DNA from: Polytrichum commune
Lineage: Eukaryota; Streptophyta; Polytrichopsida; Polytrichales; Polytrichaceae
DNA length: 64,000 nt
Assembly: GCA_950295325.1 (NCBI GenBank)
Contig: OX485809.1
Span: 32,800,001 to 32,864,000 of the forward strand
Reading direction: 5' to 3'
The position numbers and the translations under genes are program-made. The notes below the pieces were generated by a model. It did no database searches and was not told where the DNA came from. It saw only the letters and a list, made by a program, of their open reading frames with translations. Positions 23,944 to 35,820 of the stretch are shown here, one piece after another (the first letter of the stretch is position 1; each line of letters begins with the position of its first letter).

Positions 23944-24898
23944 GATGTGTTAATACCCATCATAATCCAACTAAATACATACATAATATAATACAAATAA
24001 AAATTATACAATCAACCATATGAATATTTCGAACAAGATAAACAAACAACATCTTGTTAAGGAATACATAGCAAAATAATTTCAAATCAAACAATTTCAG
24101 AAGCTGACTTACCTTTTTGTTTCTTCTGTTTTGTGAACTCGTCTTCATTTCCGACTCCGAAATACCATCGTCTGCATGCTCTCTGCACCTTCATCGTCCT
24201 CCGCCTTCCTATGTCTTCTCTTCTGCCTCACTAGCGTTCTCTCTACATGTTCCACTATCATTGCTGTCTATGATATATCTTCTACCACTTCACTTTCATA
24301 CATTTATTTAGTGTTTAGAGCTCACTTAAACCTGACGCACATTACGATCATCAGTGTTGCAATTGGCGTCCAATGATTAAGTTGTTTTAACGCGTCTTTC
24401 ACTATGTTTCTATTTTTATTATATCCGCCAAATTTATCTGATATCCCAACCTACCACATTGACTTTGTTCTATTTATAATGGCCAATCATTTACTTTGCC
24501 GGCCAATTTTAATTGTTCCTGCATCTACATCCAGCCTATACAATCGTATTTTAAAACTCTGCCAACTTGTTTATTATTTGACACCGTTTTCTCCATGATA
24601 TCCGTGCCCGCATTTCTCCCCTGTGATAATCTTATATTAGACAACTCCTTTGTGGGTTCAAGTTTCCTATGGCTTAGTTTCTAAAGGAGATATTTTTTGG
24701 GATCTGGTTTAGGATTCTATGTCTTCATTGCAAATATTATCTGTCTACTATTATGATCTGTCTCCTTTTGTATTATTGGATGCTATGGTATCACCTTTTT
24801 TTATTTACATCCATTATTATATTCTCCATCATTCAATACAAAAGCGATGTTGATTTAAGATTATTGTCATGTGTTGTTTATCTTTTCCTTCTTCTCCA
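23944..24898. promoter_or_regulatory. Divergent spacer upstream of element 2 transposase
   Basis: This AT-rich spacer precedes the transposase ATG. A minus-strand piece at 24,111-24,200 ends in a good donor (AAAAAG then GTAAGT) and encodes basic residues (SQNRRNKK), so it may be a further 5' exon of the ParB gene. No clean TATA box was identified. Confidence 0.3.
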
Positions 24899-27800
24899 TG
24901 GCTACCATTAGAGCTCACGGATCTTTTGTTCCCTTCATTTTGCCACTTCAAGATGATGGTCATGTCAATGTCTCAGAGGATTTGCTTAGTCTGAGATTCA
25001 ACCTCCAGATAGGAACCATGTATTTAGAGCAGGAGATGTATTCTGCAGATGGAGAGGTGTATGAAACGGTTTTGGTTCAAAAAAACAACACCGAGGTTGG
25101 TTTTATGTGGATCTTAGGACCTGGTTCATTTAGGGTAATAGGTCTTTCTGAATCTCAGATGCAAGCTTCAACAATCATCTTGACAAACGAATCCGGTACA
25201 TCCACCGTTCAAATTTCATATGTCGCACCTGTTAAATTTGAACCCATTGATGACCGTGTGTTTGTGCTATCAAATTCGGAAGATGACATTTCTGCATCTG
25301 TTGATATTTCAAACACATCGCCGTTTCCATTTAAAAGTCTTCATTCCACTTCTTCACAGCTTCCTATACATGTAGCCAAATCTCCATGCGGTCCTATGTA
25401 CAAGAGTTTGGTTCCCAGCTCTCACATTCTCAACGTCCTCCACTACACCCTTCACCTTCATCTATAGGGTTGACTATCGTTGATGCTTTGAAGCTTACAA
25501 AGTCTAGAAGAAGATCAAAGTCAAATCTTGCATCCATTGATTTTGATAGTATAGATGTTCATGATGTCAAGTACTTACCATCTTCTTTTAATGGTGATGT
25601 TTTGTTTCTCTTATCCCCTGTGACACTTAAAGCTCTAAGTACGTATGGCCGCTCAATGGACGGCATGGACAAGATGTGCGACGGTTACCCTTGGTGCACC
25701 ACCAAAACCACCAATATCCAAAATGATTTTGGATTGTCCTTCTGGCGCTCCACTTGTGCTGGTCATCTCCAATGTCCTAATGACTACTGTGATTACATGA
25801 ATCGCAATGGGGGCCTCCGGAACAACACTGAATGGGCCGGTTCAACTCCTCTCCCATTTGTTGTGGGTAATGTTCCTCATTCTAGGTCCACTGTCGAGTG
25901 TAAGGTATGTCGTTCCACATCTGTGTGCATTGCTTTATGTCATGTTCGAATCCTATACATCCATTCCACATCTGTTGGAATGTCCAGGGCTTGCATTCAT
26001 ATTGGTGTACATGATCACCCTGTGGCCAATGGCACATGCCGTGAGTCATTGGACATGGCATACCAGTGCGTTGCAAATAAAGTATTGAAAACACCCACAG
26101 CCAAAAATTCAGCCATAGTTATGGCAGCAAGCAAACAATTCTTGGCCGATTACCTTCTCAAATCTCCCGCAAATGTCGAAGGCCATCACTTGTTTGGTTC
26201 ATCCCTAGAGGTCGTCATGGACAAATTCAGCACTTTTGCGTCCCTGAATTGTCGTAACTTTGTATCCGGATCAAAGCGTTTTTTGCGTAGTGGAATGGGA
26301 ACTATGGATAGTATTATGGCATTCAAAGACCACTCTGCTTTCAAGTTCGTCCATGGTAGTTGGTTTCCAGGGCAGTCAAAGGACAAAGTGTTTGTTTTCA
26401 AGATGTCTGTAGACCTTCCAGGTAGTGGTGTGGAGCTTGTGAAGAGGATGCAAGTCGGTGGGGACATGGAGAATTCATGGATTATGTTTGACCATGTCAA
26501 ACGTTTGAATGACTGGACGACCATGGCTTGCCATGTGTACGACAGTCGATACTATAAAGTGTTGACTATTGCGTGTTGTGACATGCAATCTGAAGATGGT
26601 GCAGCACAAATTCTCTTTTGGGAAAATTTGAATAATGTCATGGCAAAAAATGGTGTACCAAACGTAAACTTCAAAGGGTTTATGGCTGATAGTGCTCAAG
26701 CTAATTGAAATGCGGTGAGGGCGATTTACGAGGATGGTGATCCAAGTCTACCCATGGTTGCACGTTAGCGTATATGTCTTTTCCATTGGTCTGCGAGCTT
26801 GGATAAGGTGATCCAAAAGTATATCAAACCATCCTTGCAGTTTCAACACAAGCAAATATGCAAGGATTACAAAGACGCAAAAACGATGGACGACGCCGAG
26901 ACTAAGTATCATGTTATTTGTTCTTAGTGGTTGTCATCCGGAGCTGCCTCAGAAGAAGGCATCCTTGGCCTTTTAGAGTGGTTGGGTTTTTGGCACTTTC
27001 GTTACAAACAATGGGGTGGTCATATGCTATTTGTAAGTACATATCAAATTTCATTCTTCAATGTCATTCATTTTTCTTCCACTGTTATATATATCTTCTA
27101 TTTTTCTTATCCTCATATTTGTGTGTTGTTCATAGGATATGACAATAGAAGAACGTGCGGAAATGCCAACATGCAACCTTGCAGAGACTGTACACAACAA
27201 ATGGCTCCAACAGTCCGGCAACAAGATAACTTGTTTATATGAAGCTACAGTGGACGAGATGATTCGTGCCTTCATGCAAATTGCAAATTACCGGACATGG
27301 TTGAAAGGGGGGTCTGATGGTAAAGGTCCTGATCCGGCATCCTTGAAACTCAAAGCGGCTGCCAGGTGTGGAGATCCAGAAATATTGGCCGATGCCATGA
27401 AGTCTTATCCAGGGGCAGAAGACGTCAATATGAGAGATTGTGCATTGGAAGGGTCAGAGCTCTTTGGTTCCACCAAACGCAAACTCAACCTACCACCGGG
27501 TGCTGATTGTGACTCTCATCGACCCGACAAAGTGAACTATTCCATTCCTCGTCCCAACACCCGAGCAACTCGTCAACGCATAGAAGAATCGTTGAGTTCT
27601 GCAATTCATGGTATGGCTCATACTACATCCGTGTTAGAGACTGATTGTCTTGCTTCTAAGTGGCACATTGCAAGATTGCCACCCAACTCAGCCAAACGTT
27701 GTTGGGCACTGCAGGCTATTACAGGGACTATGTGCAATGCCAAAGTCGGGACTGGGAAACATGACACACCTGCTCTAACATACAAAGGGCTCAGGAAGGA

Positions 27801-28503
27801 ATTTCGCTCTCCCAACAATGTGGAGTATGAATTTTGGTTTTGTCCTGATGACATCAAACGTTGTGTGAGTGGCAGTAAGAAGAAATATGTGTTGGATTGG
27901 CCTATAGTACCCAACACGTGGCCAGTGAAGATAGGTACCAATCTATCGAGAGAGGAGGTTTTGGCACTTGAAGATGCTGGATTTCAACTACAGCAGAGGG
28001 AGGCAAGGTCTCCTCGTCGTAGGCTTTCAACAATCGCAACTCTTCCCATTCCTCGCTCGCATTTTTCTATGTCACCAAACCCAGACGCCCACCCTACATT
28101 CAGATTTGGGAAGACAGTTTGTTGTAATCCAACAGCATCTCTGGCGGATCACAAAAACAAATGGGAGAGCGCCGGACTCATGGAAGGTTACTATGTGGTT
28201 GGGGTCACTGCCATTCCATATCCGAGCTTTGGAGTGATAATCAACATTGTTTCCAAGCAGGATATCACCTACCATGTCACAATTGGCGATATCCCGCATT
28301 GCACATGTCCAGATTTCACGAAAATGTCCTCTCATGCATTGGGAAAGAAAGGAAAATGGGTGTATTATAAACATCTTTATTATGTGTTTAGATTTTTGTG
28401 CAAGGTGGATTACGAGAGTGATAAGTTCATTTATGCACCTACATATACCTATAATGAGGTCATGCGACTACTTGAACTTGCTGGTATTGTAGAATGTGAG
28501 TAG
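24899..28503 (+). pseudogene. MULE transposase of element 2 (multiple stops)
   Basis: It has the same architecture as the element 1 transposase: N-terminal domain starting MATIRAHG, a Cys/His region (CAGHLQCPNDYCDY, then HIGVHDHPV), DDE core (D in VYDSRYYKV, D in MADSAQAN, E in CNLAETVHNKWL) and a C-terminal SWIM region. The intron is 27,033-27,135 with good GT-AG ends. Breaks: a frameshift between 25,386 and 25,467, and in-frame stops at 26,706, 26,767 and 26,926. Two of these stand where element 1 has Trp, as expected of G-to-A change. The SWIM finger has Tyr in place of the third Cys (CTC ... YKH), again one G-to-A step. It cannot encode full-length transposase. The sequence remains easily aligned to element 1 along its whole length. 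Confidence 0.85.
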
Positions 28504-28639
28504 TATTGCAAGTGTTCTATTAAGCAACATATATTTGAATGTCAATAAATGACATGTTTTGGTTTGGATTATTATAATAAAAATTAGCAGTGGACTGAAA
28601 GTATTTCAAATGATTCAGTAACTTCATTTTTATTTAGAC

Positions 28640-28965
28640 TGCGACCCAACCATGTGTGGTTTGATTGATTCACATGGATAAATAATAACACGTTTCTAAA
28701 AATAATTAATAGTTAAGAAGATTCTACGCACATCCGCGTAGTAACGTCTTCTTGGTATCCGCCTATAGATTATTCCTGCTTTATCACTAGCTCAATTTGG
28801 GATAGCACCAGTCAATGTAACCAACCGGATTCGAACCCGGGTTGATCTAGACCTAATACCAGTCTCTTACACAACTTGCATCTACAAGCGGATGTCTCAA
28901 AACCTAGTAGCTACCTACATATTCACTATTTCTAATATATAATTTTCTTTCTTTTGTAGATTATG
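28640..28965 (-). mobile_element. Possible tRNA-derived SINE or tRNA-like fragment
   Basis: On the minus strand GGGTTCGAATCC (28,832-28,845) is a perfect RNA polymerase III B box, and TAGCTACTAGG near 28,915 is a weak A-box candidate. The T-arm does not pair fully, so this is not a functional tRNA gene. It separates the transposase 3' end from a duplicate of that end. Confidence 0.3.
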
Positions 28966-28969
28966 GGCC

Positions 28970-29200
28970 TTTATTCAACCCGTGAGCAGTTTGAGTGGCT
29001 CACAATTATGGCACCGACATATATGTATAATGAGGTTATGCACCTACTTGAATTTGCTGGTGTTGTAGAATGTGAGTAGTTGTACAAGTGCTAGTTGTAG
29101 CTACATGTATAAGGATGTCAATATATGACATGTATTGGTTTGAATTATTATAATAAAAATCAGCAATGAATTGAAAGTGTTCTAAATGATCCATGGAAAT
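28970..29200 (+). repeat. Duplicated 3' end of element 2 transposase
   Basis: The stretch containing TATAATGAGGTTATGCACCT and the following stop and 3' flank repeats 28,430-28,620 with about 10-15% difference. The reading frame ends in the same residues (GVVEC versus GIVEC). It is a non-coding tandem remnant. Confidence 0.8.
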
Positions 29201-29324
29201 AGGGCCCTTTCACTTGTGCTTCATTTAAAATATTGGCAATTTATAATTGAAAATATGCAATTAATTTGTCAAAATTTTGGTTGTAAACCCTAAACCCGTG
29301 TGTCTTTACTAAATTTGGATTCAT

Positions 29325-29409
29325 TGCTCATATGTTACTGCTCATTGCTCATGTGTTACTGCTCACCGCTCACCGCTCACTGCTCATCGCTCATAAGATA
29401 GTTTCCCTC
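29325..29409. repeat. Right terminal inverted repeat of element 2
   Basis: Reverse complement: GAGGGAAACTATCTTATGAG, then a run of TGAGCGA/TGAGCAG/TGAGCGG iterons interrupted by TAACACA and TAACATA. It pairs with 13,219-13,275. Confidence 0.75.
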
Positions 29410-29418
29410 AGGTTGAAG
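29410..29418. repeat. Right target-site duplication of element 2
   Basis: AGGTTGAAG, identical to 13,210-13,218. Confidence 0.85.
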
Positions 29419-32400
29419 GTAAAATCGTTGGGAACCCATTATAGTTTGGAAGGTTTTTTTTGTAGTGTATTTGACCCCGGATTTGGCATCCAAGACCCGT
29501 GATTAAAATCCTATACTTGTTGGGTGGTCACACGATGACATGTCCAATTGTTTGCATGAATATTATCCGCCACATGGCATCATTTAAAGTCTTGGGAGGC
29601 TCTTGGAGCTCTCTTCCCAAACAAAATCATCAAGGTCGGCCTGGCAGGGTTAGCTTCTAAATGCATATGGGGTCTTCTATGACTCAAAGGCACATATATG
29701 CTGTTGTTTGTGTATTTTACCTAGTATCCAAAAAATTTCAATTCTAAAGTAAAAGTTACATATGCTAATGAAACATCTTCCGTCAATTTTGTTGTTGTTT
29801 TCAAGTTAATATATTGAGCGGGTTAAGGACTTTTTACATGTTATTATATGTGGGAAGGGAGTTGCTCTGTCCATTTAGGTCATATGTCCGAGCTGACATT
29901 AATTAGCATGCTAACAAATCTCGCAACGACACCTCACCAAACCAATGCGTAGTATGGGCTAAATAGTTTTTAAAGGTTTCACATGTCAACACCTAATTCT
30001 ACATAGCAAAATATGACCGATTGGGCTGAGATTTGTGTGAGAGCATGTTTGAAAAGCACTCATTGCTGGGATTTCCCAAATCATTTTTCTAAGTGCCCAT
30101 CCATTTAGTTGAATATTTGAGTTCATTGGAGGCAACTTTGAGGCTTAGGGCATTGCAAGCATTGGAAAGCAATCAAATTTCGAGTAGATTGTTGACATTG
30201 TTTTTGAAATGCATTGGTTTTGAGACAATGAAGAGTTTGATCATCGCTTTATGCAAAATTCATTCATTTCATTTGATAGAGAACTTGTCATTTTTGTCAT
30301 TCCAAATTAAAGTTGCCAATGTTGCTAGTTTCATAGTACATAAAAGTTTATTACCTACGTAAGCATGACATGTGGACATCCACAAAATTTTGTAGACTAC
30401 AAGATGCTCACAATTGAATTTGATAGTAAACATGTGTTGATCTCCTTCGGAAATTGCTTCAACCCACTTGACTGGATTCTTTTGTTTTCACCTTACTAGA
30501 TTGCCAAGTGCATTTCAAAGTTCAACTGGGATGATTCCACCATAAAGCTATGGGAGTTAGGTTTTTACTAGAAGATTGTTTTCCCACGAGTCCTAAGCCC
30601 ATGCATTGATCAAGATAGATAAATTAAAACATCAACTTCCCTTGGAGGAAGTATGAATGAAGAGCCTCTTCACCCGCATGCTATTGCCCCCTTTTAGGGC
30701 GAAGCTCTATTGACAATCGCCTATAAAGTAGATGGGCTTGATTCCATCACTCCTCTTCAAAATTGAACACCAAAAATACATGTATTTCAAAGAGAATGAA
30801 ATACCTGCTCAAAATATGATGATCATTATGGACTCAACAATGAACACATTGGAAGAAGGGAAGGGGAGGGGAGGGGAGGGGAGGGGCTATACGACCCATT
30901 TTGATGAGCACGAGAATCCCCAACTTTGATGAACATAGTCAACAAGACACTCATACGAGCTCCAAAAATTATGACGAAAGCGGCCTCGACTTCAATTTGG
31001 GGATTTTGCTACACATTTCGTACTTATGACCGCGTGCTTCATATCCTAGGACACGTGGGCTGGTCAGAGGAAAAAAGTAACCATTTAAGACCCATCCACC
31101 TTCTACGAATCCCACATTCGTACCAGCAATGCTCCAGCCATTCCATGCTGGCAAAAAGCTGATCGGCATCAATTCCATCCTTCTATGCAGTGGCAGTGAG
31201 ATCTTGTCGTAAGAAGTTAAGTTCGAGCACAGCAACCCTCGTGAGGTAGCTGGGAATGAAGGGACCGGTCGAATGAATTAGAGCATGGACGCATTGGTGG
31301 TCTGAATGTCAGGTAGATGATGCACGACCCTCAACTTAGGACTATGTACTCATCACTCTTGAGCTGCTTGAAAAGCGCCCCAAAAGTGCTCTGATACAAT
31401 GCATGAACAGGGGAGAACCGGCCGCTTACTTTAGTTTATGGATGAATCGGTTGAAGTTGAAGACTTCAGGGAAAGTTACAGACCGTTTTAGAGGAATCTA
31501 GTATAAAGTGTAAGTAAAGAAAAAACCTGAAAGATTGCAACTGGTAATCTGTTGGGCTTGGAAACACTAGGATTTTCGACCGATTATGCCCAAGAATCTC
31601 CCTGGAGACTGCTCCAATACTCGAGGTAGATGGGTCATAAGTGGTCGCTCGTTTCTTCTGACTAGCCCACTTCTCTGAGGACATGAAACACACGATTGGT
31701 ATGAGGTGGTTAGCAAATCCAAGCCGAGGCCACTTTCCTCCATAAATTTTGGAGCTCGTATGAATATCTTATTCACTGTCAAAAGTGCTCATTAATTGGT
31801 CGTATGGGTCTCCTCAATTATGTTGAGCTTGAGCCTAGAATGGTTGTCGTATATATTTTGAGCATGCACTTACATCTGTTTTAAACATGTGTGTTTTTGG
31901 CTAACCACATGGATGCCAGTTGCAAAAGGGCCCAATTAAGATACATAATCAAATCATGCACATCTACTTAAGTGATCGTGTCCAACAAGACATTTGTCAA
32001 TCCTCACTCAGTGAGCTCACTAAGTTATGTGTGCACATTGCAATGTAAGATAGACGTGTCCTCCTTAGGGCAATATTTTTCAATATTGAACCCTTATTGT
32101 GGGAGATTTTCAACGCTCAGATTTTTTAGTTACTTGCAAATGTGTGGAGGAGATAAAAAATTCAATCCAATACCAGTCCTAGCTTGAAAAATTTGGCCAG
32201 CCTAACTTCGTCACCCCACTTAGGAAGGAAATTACAGGCAGAGGGCTGAACTTAAGTCTGTAAGTGAGTGCATGAAGTTCTTCATCTGTTATGAGCTATG
32301 TGTTCCAGAAACTTGAGCTGTAATCTACAGTACTTAAAAGCTACCTAGCAGTACATGCCATTTCAATTTCTAATGTGTCAATTTACATGTGATTTAAAAT

Positions 32401-33050
32401 CCTTCACAAGTCGACTACGTGTCAAATTCTAAATTGTGCGTGTCAATGGACATGCATTCCTGTTTGGGCACAATTTTTTGCATGTCAAATGTCGGAAACT
32501 TGCAAACAAACTGTCAAAATTTCACTCAGTTTGGAAGTGCCCACAATCAGGGCCTCATGCCTAAATAAGGTAGTTTGTGCATCTAGCAGAAGTGAGCCTT
32601 AGCGCTAGTTACACATGAACCGGTTGAGTTTGAAAAATAACCGGTTCCAGTTCAAGACTGTAGGAAAATTACTGATCATCCAAGAGGAATTCGTAGAAAC
32701 ACACTTTGAATTAATGAAGACAAACCAAAAGATGTCAACATTGGACTCAGAAACACTAGGATCTCGATCTGACTATGCCCAAAAAACCTCCCCAGACACT
32801 GAAATGTGCAGCAGCCTGCAATTAAGTAAGGTAGTAATATGTTTCCAAGCCTGGTGAAGTTGTTGAAATGCTCCACTAGTTCTGTTACAGCATTGGACTT
32901 TTAGCAGCTTTGAAGTGATTTATGTTCGACCCACTGTTGTTGGTCACTCTCCAACCAAATTTTTTAAGTTACAGCTGACTGTACGTAGATATACCCATAT
33001 TGTTGAGCTGCTCTCTGTGCAACTTGAAAGGCACCATCAGCCCTGCCTAG
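29419..33050. other. Gene-poor interval with repeat fragments
   Basis: No convincing gene. An open frame at 30,093-30,362 (89 codons) has no known motif and is probably chance. A (GGGGA)n run lies at 30,857-30,886. Stretches at 31,395-31,600 and 32,580-32,800 are diverged single copies of the AACCGGTT-rich repeat found at 46.6-47.6 kb. 31.0 kb resembles 41.9 and 50.1 kb, and 31.8 kb resembles 50.4 kb. Confidence 0.5.
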
Positions 33051-33051
33051 G

Positions 33052-33660
33052 ACGATCACAATGCCATGAGATTGCACAGAAACGTAATAACTTCTGCACC
33101 TTGAAGCTTCATAAACAGTTGCTGCACCAATCATAGGTAGTGTTGTATTCAAGCTGCGTAAGTACTTGGAATGGTTTCCAGCGATGTTATTGGACTCTCA
33201 CCAGGTTCGAAATGGTTCACGTGTACAAGAACCATGGGTCGTTGCCACCGGCTCTTTGGCATTACAAGGTACACTTTACGTTCACATATTTTAGGAACGA
33301 TTTAAGTATACGAGGTGCGATCGTGCCATGAGATTGTAGAGAAATGTCAAAGTTGTGGACTTTGAAGTTTCAGAAACGGTTGGTGCGCCAATCATGGGTA
33401 GTGTTGTATTCAAGGCTGGGGTAAGTTATTGGAAAGGTTTCCAATAATGTTTATTGGAGGACTCTCGTCAGCGTGGAAATGATCGTCACCGGTTCCTTTT
33501 CAACTACAAGGTAGGTTTCAAGTAGCCAATCTTAGAAACGGTATATGTTCACAAGGATCATGCCATGAGATTTGAGAGAAGTGTAATAACTTCTGGAGTT
33601 TGAAGTTTCAAAAACGATTGCTGCACCAATCATCCGAGGTAGATTTTAGGTATCCATGCC
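33052..33660. repeat. About 2.4 copies of a 260-bp tandem repeat
   Basis: Units begin near 33,052, 33,328 and 33,560 with GATCAYAATGCCATGAGATT-like sequence and continue through a GTGTTGTATTCAAG segment. Units are diverged. No coding frame is conserved. Confidence 0.65.
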
Positions 33661-35690
33661 AAAACTATCCATTTCTAAGATATGGAACCCTAAAAATATA
33701 TCTTGTCATGACAAAGAACCGGTGGCGACAACCCATGATCCTTGTCGTGTGTATATAATGTCAAAATATGGAATTTGTGCACTATTTCAGTCAATGTGCG
33801 TGATTCTCAATGTAGTTGTAGATGATTCTGGTTGGCATTGAGTAGTAGTTTGATTGATGATGTCGCTCTGCATAGCATTACAATAGACAAGCAAATGGCG
33901 AGTTGGTTCTCTGTTTAATACCAAGATACAAACTTTTTGTTTACTAATGTAGAGTTACAAATGTTGGCGCAATAAGAGGGAATCAACACGAAGGAGCAGA
34001 CCTCCCATTCATCCAACATGAAAAGCCTGAAATAGTATGAAGCCCGGAGGCTACTTCTTAAAGTTGATTTGGCACTGGAATTCGTCTTGTACAAGTCATA
34101 TGGGATGAATTGGCCACAAACCTATAGGGGATTAAGATTTGACGTTGGATAGATGAGAGTTGCTCGTGTAATATGCAATAATTCCCTCTCACTTGCCATA
34201 GCTACATGGTCCATCAATCCTATTATGAGAACCATGGCTTAGACACCCGTGCTCTTTGAGTTGGGCCCTCACCAATACTAACTCAAGTAAAGGGGTTCTA
34301 GTAAAAACTTAACTCTTATAAAATTATGGTTAATGGTCTGAGATTTAACTTCTTCATTTTGGTACAGGGGCAAAGCGCATCCTAAATGGATCCCTTTAGA
34401 CTATATTAGGGTTTAGGTGAAAAACTATTATGAAAGAGATATAAGCAAATGAGATAAAGAACCCGGTTCCCTTGGTTCCCATGTTTTAACATCATTTTAC
34501 ATTAAAATTTCTTTTATTCACATTTCATATGTGAAAGTTACATATGGACTTGTTAACTATGGACTTATACATGTGCGGGACCCACCATATTACGCATTTA
34601 TTATTGCTATAATATGAAATTTTGGGGGTCCAAGAGTGTCGCATTAACAATGTCATAGTCGTATTATAAAGGTAGATTCTAACTAGAAAGTTTAGTTTAC
34701 ACAATTTGTGTCATTATATCAAGGTTGTTGTGTTAAAGCAGTAGGATTGTACATAAACTACCAATTTTAAACACTACACGGTTGTTGACATTGATATTAC
34801 ACCCTAACCTCTGTATTGCCACCCTCCATAATGTCACTCCATCTCTTATATCCTGAAACCCTAAGTAATGGATGTGCTCAATTTCCTTCCCATACAAAAC
34901 ATTACTCTAATGATGAGTTGTGTTCATGGGCCCACAACAGATTCGAGAATATAGCCTCCAGATGCCAGATTCCCAATGCTTCAAACAAAATTTGAAGTCA
35001 AAGCAACTAAACATAGCTCATCAGCTGAGTAATGTTTATGTATATCATAGGTTTTGACATTAAAATAATCCACCAATGAATTCAAACCATATGCTCGCAC
35101 GTACACATCATGTTGTCGTGATCCTTGTAATCATTGCAATAATGACTTTGTTTTATTCCATAATGTCACATGCTACACTAATTCTCTATTATCACACATG
35201 CATGTTAACACTACAAACCTCCTTAATATCACATGCACTTTGGTTCCCACAGGGATGATATTAGGGAGATTAGGGTGTACAACGGTGCACAACATTCAAT
35301 TGACAGATTTGTAACACATGGCAGAGTTACTTCGAAAATAAATTAATGAGTGTCTCTGGCATCGACTCTTCCTTGATGATAAACTTCAAAATTTCAGACT
35401 TCAATCAATATTGAAGTAACAGACTTCCTGAAGCAGAAAAAAGTACTTTAACGCTTAAAATCCTGAGAAATTTAGAGTGACACCAAATCCTCCTAGACTA
35501 ATTCGAGGAATCTTCTATAGGTGACACAATTCACGATGCAATCTGATTTTAAATCCAGATTCCACCTGTCCAATTCTTTGACTATACATCGGATCATTGA
35601 AGTCAAGGGAGCTGACAAATGGAGCCATTCTCCTTCACTTAGATGTCGCGAAGAAGGAGAAATTATCAATTGAGTACAGTCGATGAACAT
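33661..35690. other. No gene seen
   Basis: AT-rich sequence downstream of the KCS gene. Only short unconserved open frames are present. Sequence near 34.6-35.2 kb has weak internal repeats around AATGTCA. Confidence 0.4.
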
Positions 35691-35693
35691 ACA

Positions 35694-35699
35694 TTTATT
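35694..35699 (-). terminator. Possible poly(A) signal of KCS
   Basis: AATAAA on the minus strand, about 120 bases after the KCS stop codon. Confidence 0.45.
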
Positions 35700-35820
35700 C
35701 CCTTTCGATTGGACCTTGTACATGTCTTTTGATGGGTTTGTGCAGTTTTGATAGAGTTACAGAATGTTGGATGAGCATCCTGGATAGATACATTGCTGAA
35801 GTTGCTTTGAAGTTTGAAGT

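Larger units (their letters stand above)
13219..29409. mobile_element. Complete 16.2-kb MULE element 2
   Basis: The element is flanked by the 9-bp duplication AGGTTGAAG. Its inverted ends align as GGGGGAGTGCTATCTTGTGA (left) and GAGGGAAACTATCTTATGAG (right, reverse complement) and run into TGAGCGG-type iterons. Contents from left to right: methyltransferase-ParB gene (minus), satellite array inside its intron, 5' exons, a stray copy of its last exon, a transposase gene (plus), a possible SINE and a duplicated transposase 3' end. Both genes carry disabling mutations, so it is probably non-autonomous now. The unchanged target duplication suggests the insertion is not very old. Confidence 0.85.

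Noticed and set aside
28820-28920. Functional tRNA on the minus strand
   Set aside because: Perfect B box, but the T-stem has mismatches and no acceptor stem can be formed.
30093-30362. 89-codon leucine-rich ORF as an LRR gene
   Set aside because: No LxxLxLxxN periodicity and no homologous extension on either side; likely chance.
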